NCBI GenBank assembly: GCA_034438135.1
Contig: DAOTTL010000198.1
Coordinates: 1 to 64,000 of the forward strand
Reading direction: 5' to 3'
Length of the DNA: 64,000 nt
Origin: Paraktedonobacter sp034438135
Lineage (GTDB): Bacteria; Chloroflexota; Ktedonobacteria; Ktedonobacterales; Ktedonobacteraceae
Positions 59,001 to 64,000 of this stretch are shown piece after piece (position 1 is the stretch's first letter; each line of letters starts with the position of its first letter). Under the pieces are notes generated by a model that searched no databases, was not told the origin of the DNA, and worked only from the letters and a program-made list of their open reading frames with translations. The position numbers and the translations under genes were made by a program.

Positions 59001-61354
59001 CGGCTTACTGGGCACAGCACACGAGTAAGGCAAGACAATTGACCGACGGCCTGGAGTGTTTGCTGGAGCAGCAAGACCTGCTGTTACTGGAAATCGGCGG
59101 TCAATCACTGAGCCTGCTCGCTCGCCAACATGCGACCTGCGCACAGGAACGCTCGTCTCAAATCGTTGCGACTCTCCCGGCTACGTCTGAGTCCACACCG
59201 GCCATACAGGCGCTATTGACCGCTTTGGGAAAACTCTGGCTGGCGGGAGTCAAGCTTGACTGGACCAATTTCTCAGCCCAGGAGAGCAGGCAACGCGTCA
59301 TTCTACCCACCTATCCTTTTGAACGCCAGCGCTACTGGCTGTTAGATGCGAGCCAGGAAGCAGCCTCGCTAGAACAGGAGAAACAATTAGATGAGAAGCA
59401 GCCTGACCTGCGCGACTGGTTCTTCGCACCTGTCTGGAAACAGGCTCCATCGGTATCTGAACGGCACCAATCAACACAGCAAGCGGCTACGTCCTGCTGG
59501 CTGATACTGGCAGACAACTATGGCTTGAGCGAACATCTCATCGATCAGTTACACGCTCAGAAACAGCCTGTTGTCATAGCTCAACCAGGACACATGTTTC
59601 GTCAGTTGAGCGAGAATATCTATACCCTCCAGCCCACCAGTCGCGCAGACTACAGCCTGTTACTGAAGGAACTCCATCGACGTGGTCAAAAACCAGTGAA
59701 AATTATTCACATGTGGAGTCTTGCACACGAGAGTGAGTCAAGCGTGGATCGGGGAACTGTGGAAGAAACGCTCTCACACGGCTTCTACAGCCTGCTAGCA
59801 CTGGCACAAGCACTCGGCGAATACGAAGAAAGTCCCTGCGAGATCGCTATTATCTCCAGCAACATGCAGGATGTACTGGGCAATGAACGCCTTAATCCGG
59901 TTCACGCCACTCTTCTTGGACCATGTCGCGTGATCCCACAGGAGTACGCGTATCTGAGTTGTCGCAGTATCGATATTGTTCTTCCTGAACCCGGCAATAA
60001 GCTCAATGGAACGACTGTACAACAACTGCTTAGTGAACTGCGCAGCACCCATAGCGAAGCTGTTGTCGCGCTGCGAGGGAAAAGACGCTGGCTGCCACAG
60101 TTCGAACCCATTCCTCAAGATGAGACAGTACGCCAGCAACTGCCCCTGCGTCAGGGTGGTGTCTATCTCATTACCGGCGGCCTGGGCGGGATTGGACTGT
60201 CCATGGCGGAATTTCTGGCGCGACAGTATCAGGCCAGACTGGTTCTGGTTGGTCACAATGGCCTGCCGCCTCGCCAGGAGTGGACAGCGTTGCTGGAAAA
60301 GCATGAGGATGCTGATCGAACAGGTCAGCGTATCCGCCAGGTCATTGAGTTGGAAAAGCTGGGGGCTGATGTGCTGGTTCTCCAGGCAGATGTAGCGAAT
60401 ACCACACAGATGCACAATGTCATTGAGCAGATTGAAACGGTCTTCGGCAAGCTCAATGGCGTGCTGCATGCAGCCGGGATACCAGGAGCAGGTCTGCTTC
60501 AATTCAAAACAGCCGAGCAGGCTGCGCATGTGCTGGCACCCAAAGTCCAGGGCACTCTAAGCCTGGCGACAGCATTGCAGGGACGTCAACTAGATTTCCT
60601 CGCGCTCTTCTCCTCGGTCACCGCCGTCACAGGTGGAGGACCGGGCCAGGTTGATTACTGCGCGGCGAACGCCTTTCTCGGAGCCTATGCGCGGAGCCGC
60701 GTCAGTGAGCCATACCCGACCATCGCTATCGACTGGAGCGAGTGGCAATGGAACGCCTGGGAAGCGGGTCTCTCCGGCTATGGAGAAGAAGCCCAGGCCT
60801 ACTTCAAAGAGAACCGTCAGCGTCTCGGCATTACTTTTGCCGAGGGCAATGAGGCGTTTCAACGCGCACTTTCTACCGGTCTTTCTCATATTGTGATCTC
60901 TACCCAGGATTTCCAGCAAGTAGCTGAGCAGAGCAAGTTCTTCACAGCTGCTGAAATCCTGGAACGTACTCGCCAACTGTGCCAGCCCAGATCCAGGCAC
61001 ACTCGACCAACGCTGGCAAGTTCGTATATCAGCCCTGGCAGCGAAATGGAACAACAGATCGCCGCCATCTGGGAAGATCTTCTGGGCATCGCCCCGGTGG
61101 GCCTCAACGACAATTTCTTTGAACTGGGAGGAAACTCCCTGCTCGGTATCGATCTGGTGGCTCGCCTGCGCCGATTATGCAAGCTCGAAAAGCTGGGCGC
61201 ATATGTCCTCTACGAAGCGCCAACGGTCAGCGCTCAGGCGAATTATCTGACTTCGGATCGGGCTGACACAGCCGTGGATACGCTCTTGAAGCGTGGCAAA
61301 CGGCGTAGAGAAGGTACCCAACAACTGATGTATGAAACCAGAAGAACAAGGTGA
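53093..61354 (+). CDS. Type I PKS, two modules (PKS5), both without functional AT
   Basis: 2753 residues from ATG 53093, preceded by GGGAGGT; an open frame extends upstream to 52916 but would overlap PKS4. Module 1: KS Cys185, no AT (linker ending PFERQRFW ~588), KR GGLGKIG ~873 with AYSAAN, ACP Ser1184. Module 2: KS Cys1432, AT remnant with Gly1902 at the nucleophile position (GNGLGE), KR GGLGGIG ~2361 with Tyr2522, ACP Ser2682. No DH or ER. This protein therefore has no working AT of its own. Basic tail KRGKRRREG...RRTR. The first ~430 codons are very similar at DNA level to the start of PKS6. Confidence 0.94.
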   Translation: MNNSREYDSTYDSTIALVGMAGRFPGAPDVETFWHNLAAGISSIRSFSRDELLAAGVSPDLLAQPNYVRVGAPIQETDLFDASFFGYTPREAETMDPQHRLLLECSWQALEQAGYDPLTYPGLVGVFAGSAFSQYYIQRIVPYKELVESIGSFQIDAGNERDSLASSISYKLNLRGPALAVQTFCSTSLVAVHLACQSLLNYECDLALAGGVSLQLPQEQGYLYDEGGILSPDGQCRTFDAQAQGCVLGSGLGMVALKRFSEAQEDGDTIYALLRGSAMNNDGGLRASYTAPSPNGQASVILAALSLAQVSADSLSYIEAHGTATPLGDSVEFAALRKAFASHTTRQQFCALGSVKPNIGHLDRASGVTGLIKTALSLYHRQIPASLQFTQPNPESHLEQSPFYINTQLQNWPETAQPRRAGVSSFGLGGTNVHVILEEPPVSTSQPTENTWQLLPLSARSDAALKQARLRLADHLRTHPELNLADVAYTLQLGRSQFPHREAILCHDRQDALARLEQSGDETDLGQYNWPVQDEITSKQFIQIAQTEATRAEGLHALGKRWVEGATIDWQNLYTDEHRQRVQLPTYPFERQRFWLQPPAEHQPQINACMPDKKESLDDWFYLSVWEQAQLASVQEANAEAETWLIFLNEHGPGELLATRLEQAGQNVTRVYAGTQFHSLNTHRHMYHMRPSERTDYTRLFQDLAELQALPRHVIHCWNTDQPTTETQKPETLTFEIEQERGFYSLLYLVQALNEHPALENVYLNVLTSHAQTVTEQDVIDPGKATLSGVCKVIPQEYVHIICRNIDIDWSVAAGSLLRLVDQIWDELRSQDEEPAVAYRGRTRWLQRYQPIHLDNTNNSPAQLRRHGVYLITGGLGKIGLALAESLARTVQAQLVLVGRTNLPEREQWQEWLVNHPANEHISQQLQHIQRLESLGASVLYYQADVSEVEQLTGAFEAAEKLFGQIHGIVHAAGITNDAAFPTMHHLVPSDCKLHFRPKVHGLLALAQVLQTRTQDFCLLCSSLSAVLGGIGLAAYSAANTFMDAFAQYQKQQGHTSWLSVNWDTWQFQDKETGIPGTTTLPYALSPTEGTTVFERALAAPAMSQLIISTSDLTTRLRRWIMLEGLRESAAQEKLSTDSGVSGIDPQRLKRSDYTRILTAIWQEALGLARIGLYDNFFDLGGNSLTGIQVVARMRKVLQVQLSVVALFEAPTISTMIDYLSAIQETQAQTGQNEQTGRKQQAQSRERARQKSHSNDIAIIGMSGRFPGASTIEQFWHNLHSGVESITFFNDEELLAAGVEPALLKHPDYVKARPILDEEHVECFDAAFFGYSPREAEILDPQHRLFLECCWETMERAGYDPQRYPGHVGVFGGGNISTYLHAILKRPALLKSLQEVVNGYQVALSMDKDALTTLVSYKLGLTGPSLAVQTFCSTSLVAIHLACQSLKLGECDMALAGGVSVHVPVKEGHLYQEGGQESPDGHCRTFDAQAQGSMFGDGCGVVTLKRLADAVADGDNILAVIKGSAINNDGSLKVSYTAPSIVGQAAVVEAALADAQISAESISYVEAHGTGTELGDPIEVASLTRAYREQTDRTQFCAIGSVKTNVGHLDRAAGISGLIKTVLALQNEEIPASLHYTTPNPQIDFAQSPFYVNDRLMDWKRGTQVRRAAINSLGMGGTNAHIVLEEGPEKKLECPSRPWQLLLLSTRTATALETASQHLGTHLRTHPELNLADTAYTLQVGRSVFPHRRMLVSQHISEAAEILLNGEQEPAQSVYEEQRDRPVAFLFPDVGEQFSELAIELYLQEHIFRSWVDRCCDIVEAQSKRDLRAMLFSVEPLAAGQKVHNLSALLQDPDYRHAAVQAATERLQQTELAQLATFILEYSLARLLMHWGMQPQAMLGNGLGEYVAACLADVLKLEDALLLVNARTYLSQARQELTDLASEIRQSTPRIPYISTLTGTWITDGQAIDPAYWAQHTSKARQLTDGLECLLEQQDLLLLEIGGQSLSLLARQHATCAQERSSQIVATLPATSESTPAIQALLTALGKLWLAGVKLDWTNFSAQESRQRVILPTYPFERQRYWLLDASQEAASLEQEKQLDEKQPDLRDWFFAPVWKQAPSVSERHQSTQQAATSCWLILADNYGLSEHLIDQLHAQKQPVVIAQPGHMFRQLSENIYTLQPTSRADYSLLLKELHRRGQKPVKIIHMWSLAHESESSVDRGTVEETLSHGFYSLLALAQALGEYEESPCEIAIISSNMQDVLGNERLNPVHATLLGPCRVIPQEYAYLSCRSIDIVLPEPGNKLNGTTVQQLLSELRSTHSEAVVALRGKRRWLPQFEPIPQDETVRQQLPLRQGGVYLITGGLGGIGLSMAEFLARQYQARLVLVGHNGLPPRQEWTALLEKHEDADRTGQRIRQVIELEKLGADVLVLQADVANTTQMHNVIEQIETVFGKLNGVLHAAGIPGAGLLQFKTAEQAAHVLAPKVQGTLSLATALQGRQLDFLALFSSVTAVTGGGPGQVDYCAANAFLGAYARSRVSEPYPTIAIDWSEWQWNAWEAGLSGYGEEAQAYFKENRQRLGITFAEGNEAFQRALSTGLSHIVISTQDFQQVAEQSKFFTAAEILERTRQLCQPRSRHTRPTLASSYISPGSEMEQQIAAIWEDLLGIAPVGLNDNFFELGGNSLLGIDLVARLRRLCKLEKLGAYVLYEAPTVSAQANYLTSDRADTAVDTLLKRGKRRREGTQQLMYETRRTR
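53108..54420 (+). repeat. Duplicated entry KS, copy in PKS5
   Basis: Long stretches of nucleotide near-identity to 61379-62690 (for example the first ~110 bp of the KS and the block encoding LACQSLLNYECDLALAGG). Similarity is much higher than between other KS pairs in the cluster, pointing to recent duplication or gene conversion. Confidence 0.8.
58432..59150 (+). other. Degenerate acyltransferase domain in PKS5 module 2
   Basis: Begins RPVAFLFPDVGEQF, keeps the LATFILEYSLARLLMHWG helix and reads GNGLGEYVAAC where intact ATs read GYSLGEYVAAC, so the Ser is Gly (residue 1902). From LLLVNARTY it jumps to the helix before TPRIPYISTLTGTW, losing GAMLAV through HAFHS. Closer to intact than the PKS3 module a remnant, so probably a younger loss. 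Confidence 0.85.
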
Positions 61355-61363
61355 TGTGAACTT

Positions 61364-64000
61364 ATGAAAAAAACACCGATCTACGATAGCACCTATGACT
61401 CGACCATCGCCCTGGTTGGGATGGCCGGACGATTTCCCGGTGCCCCGGATGTCGAGACGTTCTGGCACAATCTGGCTGCTGGCATCTCTTCTATCCGCCC
61501 GTTTTCCGACGACGAGTTGCTGGCCGCTGGCATTCCGCCCGAGTTGCTGGCGCAATCAAACTATGTCAAAGTTGGCTCTCCCATCCAGGAGACCGATCTC
61601 TTCGATGCGTCCTTCTTTGGCTATACTCCTCGCGAGGCCGAAACGATGGACCCACAGCATCGTCTGCTCCTGGAATGTTCCTGGCAGGCCCTCGAACAGG
61701 CGGGCTGTGATCCCTTTACCTATCCCGGTCTCGTCGGTGTTTTCGCCGGTTCGGCCTTCAGTAGTTATCTGTATCATAACCTTGCGCCACGGACAGAACT
61801 GATGGCATCCATTGGACAGCTTCAGGTCGATGCAGGCAACGAACGCGACTCCCTGGCCTCGGCTGTCTCATATAAACTCAACTTGCGAGGTCCGGCACTT
61901 GCCGTCCAAACCTTCTGCTCGACCTCACTGGTGGCGGTCCATCTGGCCTGTCAAAGCTTGCTTAACTACGAGTGCGATCTCGCCCTCGCCGGTGGCGTCT
62001 CTTTGCAGGTTCCAGAGAAACAGGGCTATCTCTACGACGAAGGGGGCATCCTCTCACCTGATGGGCAGTGTCGCACCTTCGATACTCAGGCTCAGGGCTG
62101 TGTCCTGGGCAGCGGTCTGGGCATGGTCGCCCTGAAACGCTTTCCAGAAGCGCTGGAGGATGGTGATACTATTTATGCCCTGCTACGCGGATCTGCCATG
62201 AATAACGATGGCAACCTGCGTGCCAGCTACCATGCTCCCTCAACCGATGGCCAGGCCCGTGTCATCCTTGCGGCCCTCAGCTTTGCCCAGGTCTCCGCCG
62301 ACTCCCTGTCGTATGTCGAGGCTCATGGCACTGCCACTCCCCTGGGTGATTCCGTCGAACTGGCAGCACTGCGCAAGGCCTTCGCCTCGCACACTACGCG
62401 TCAGCAGTTCTGCGCCCTTGGCTCCGTCAAACCCAACGTCGGACATCTCGATCGCGCCGCTGGCGTCACCGGTCTTATCAAAACAGCTCTGTCGCTCTAT
62501 CATCATCAGATCCCGGCCAGTCTCCAATTTAGCCAGCCTAATCCTGACAGCCACCTGGAGCAGAGTCCGTTTTATGTCAACACGCAGTTACAGGATTGGC
62601 CTGAGACCGAGTTGCCCAGACGGGCCGGGGTCAGTTCCTTCGGTCTGGGTGGCACCAATGTCCATGTTATCCTTGAGGAACCACCCATTTATACGCCTCA
62701 GTCCACTACCGATCGCTGGCAGGTGTTGCCGCTCTCAGCACGTAGCGAAGCGGCTTTGGGACAGATGCGCCTCCGTCTGGCGGATCATCTACGCGCCCAC
62801 CCTGAACTGGATCTGGCCGATGTCGCCTACACCCTTCAGTCGGGTCGTAGTACATTCCCATACAGAAACACCCTCGTGTGTCGGCAGGCAACAGAGGCGG
62901 CAGAGGCGCTGGCCACTAACGATCCCCGGCGCATTTTCGCGATGCAGCAAGAGCATCGCGAACGCACAACGGCCTTCCTCTTTCCTGGGGTTGGTGAACA
63001 GTATATCGGTCTAACCAGCGAACTCTACGAGCAAGAACCTGTGTTCCGAGAGGTGGTTGATCGCTGTAGCGAACTACTCAAACCATACCTGAAAAAGGAT
63101 CTGAGAACAGTACTGTACGCAGATCACCAGAACGCCAGAAACAGTAAACCCGGCCAGGCACAGCTTGATCTGCGCGGGATGTTAGGTCGCAACGGCGCAC
63201 ATACAACCGATACGTTAACTGAAGCGCTGAAGCAAACGGCCATCGCCCAACCGGCAGTCTTCGTCATAGAATACGCGCTGGCCCAGTTGTTCATGCACTG
63301 GGGCATTCGTCCTCAGGCGCTCATGGGATATAGTCTCGGCGAATATGTGGCGGCCTGTGTTGCAGGTGTGCTCTCGCTGCCAGATGCTTTGAAACTGGTC
63401 GCAAGGCGTGCACAAATGATCCAGGAGACCGAACCAGGCGCGATGATTGCCGTCGCACTATCAGAAGAGAGTGTCCAACCTTATCTGGACGAGCAGGTCT
63501 CACTGGCAGCCATCAACGGACCCACAACCTGCGTCCTCTCTGGTCCCATCGAGAGTATTGAACTGGTCGAAGAGCAATTCACCGAACAGGGAACGATTGT
63601 ACGGCGAGTGGAGACCACCCATGCCTTCCATTCCAGTACGCTGGAAGAGCTGAAAAAGCCCATGATCGCGCTGGCGAGTGAGGTCTCACTGCATGCACCA
63701 AACATACCCTATATCTCAAATCTGACCGGAACCTGGATCACCGCTGAGCAGGCCACCAATCCGACCTACTGGGCGGAACAGATGTGCCAGACGGTACAGT
63801 GCGCGGCAGGACTTTCCCAACTCTTACAAGAGACAGAGCATGTCCTGCTAGAAGTCGGACCCGGACAATCGCTCAGTGCCTTTGCCAAACAACACCCTGA
63901 CTGCGACCAGGGGCGTCTCTCAATGATCCTGTCAACGTTACCCACGGTCTACGAGCGCCAGGCTGAGACGGCCAGCGTGCTAAACACGCTGGGAAAACTC
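61364..64000 (+). CDS. Type I PKS (PKS6), partial at the window edge: KS-AT-...
   Basis: 879 codons are visible from ATG 61364 to the end of the window with no stop; an AAGGTGATG site precedes the start. KS with Cys185 (QTFCSTS) and the entry-type signature SPDGQC. Intact AT with FLFPGVGEQYIG, Ser657 in GYSLGE and HAFHS 753 (malonyl). The window ends in the post-AT linker (LNTLGKL), before any KR. The N-terminus MKKTPIYDSTYDSTIALVG closely matches that of PKS5, suggesting both dock to the same kind of upstream tail. More genes of the cluster very probably follow. Confidence 0.93.
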   Translation, partial: MKKTPIYDSTYDSTIALVGMAGRFPGAPDVETFWHNLAAGISSIRPFSDDELLAAGIPPELLAQSNYVKVGSPIQETDLFDASFFGYTPREAETMDPQHRLLLECSWQALEQAGCDPFTYPGLVGVFAGSAFSSYLYHNLAPRTELMASIGQLQVDAGNERDSLASAVSYKLNLRGPALAVQTFCSTSLVAVHLACQSLLNYECDLALAGGVSLQVPEKQGYLYDEGGILSPDGQCRTFDTQAQGCVLGSGLGMVALKRFPEALEDGDTIYALLRGSAMNNDGNLRASYHAPSTDGQARVILAALSFAQVSADSLSYVEAHGTATPLGDSVELAALRKAFASHTTRQQFCALGSVKPNVGHLDRAAGVTGLIKTALSLYHHQIPASLQFSQPNPDSHLEQSPFYVNTQLQDWPETELPRRAGVSSFGLGGTNVHVILEEPPIYTPQSTTDRWQVLPLSARSEAALGQMRLRLADHLRAHPELDLADVAYTLQSGRSTFPYRNTLVCRQATEAAEALATNDPRRIFAMQQEHRERTTAFLFPGVGEQYIGLTSELYEQEPVFREVVDRCSELLKPYLKKDLRTVLYADHQNARNSKPGQAQLDLRGMLGRNGAHTTDTLTEALKQTAIAQPAVFVIEYALAQLFMHWGIRPQALMGYSLGEYVAACVAGVLSLPDALKLVARRAQMIQETEPGAMIAVALSEESVQPYLDEQVSLAAINGPTTCVLSGPIESIELVEEQFTEQGTIVRRVETTHAFHSSTLEELKKPMIALASEVSLHAPNIPYISNLTGTWITAEQATNPTYWAEQMCQTVQCAAGLSQLLQETEHVLLEVGPGQSLSAFAKQHPDCDQGRLSMILSTLPTVYERQAETASVLNTLGKL
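61379..62690 (+). repeat. Duplicated entry KS, copy in PKS6
   Basis: Partner of 53108-54420. Similarity covers the KS and the start of the KS-to-AT linker. It then breaks where PKS5 has lost its AT and PKS6 keeps one. Confidence 0.8.

Overview
The window reads as chromosomal DNA of a filamentous, spore-forming Chloroflexota bacterium of the Ktedonobacteria type. This is inferred from the moderate GC content, the HTH/NB-ARC/TPR regulator, the style of the accessory DNA and the very large hybrid PKS/NRPS operon; no rRNA or other phylogenetic marker is present. No tRNA or rRNA gene was seen.

Left part (1-9.8 kb) is an accessory patchwork. It holds an IS21-like end with three repeats, a 956-residue XRE/NB-ARC/TPR protein on the minus strand, a secreted peptidoglycan-binding DUF1906 protein, a 5'-truncated MmyB-type regulator, an esterase gene bracketed by two 122-bp direct copies of a MITE-like element, an orphan six-repeat CRISPR array, an AI-2E family membrane protein and a GAF-like/LuxR regulator.

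Middle part (9.8-13.5 kb) carries a D-Ala-D-Ala ligase homologue with altered substrate-site residues, then two paralogous 265-residue proteins (excisionase-like HTH plus a GNAT-like region). Each paralogue has its own recognisable promoter. They sit directly before the biosynthetic operon.

Right part (13.5-64 kb, open at the right edge) is one co-oriented run of giant genes: PKS1 (2 modules), NRPS (C-A-PCP-C*-PCP-thioester reductase), FAAL, PKS2 (ACP plus 1 module), PKS3 (3 modules), PKS4 (1), PKS5 (2) and PKS6 (at least 1, cut by the window end). Ten PKS modules are visible. Every complete module has KS, KR and ACP; no DH, ER or methyltransferase was seen. Only five modules have an intact AT. 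Two have AT remnants without the catalytic Ser and without the small subdomain, and three have lost the AT.

The inferred assembly line is: FAAL activates a fatty acid, loads the N-terminal ACP of PKS2, and the chain passes PKS2 to PKS3 to PKS4 to PKS5 to PKS6 (and probably more beyond the window), then to PKS1 and finally the NRPS, which adds an amino acid (acidic pocket, probably a basic residue) and releases the chain reductively as an aldehyde or alcohol. The expected product is a lipidated poly-beta-hydroxy (polyol) chain ending in an amino-acid-derived aldehyde, alcohol or cyclic imine. The most interesting feature is the series of AT domains at different stages of loss inside one assembly line. 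It co-varies with KR subtype, and KS subtype separately tracks whether a module opens a protein or lies inside one.
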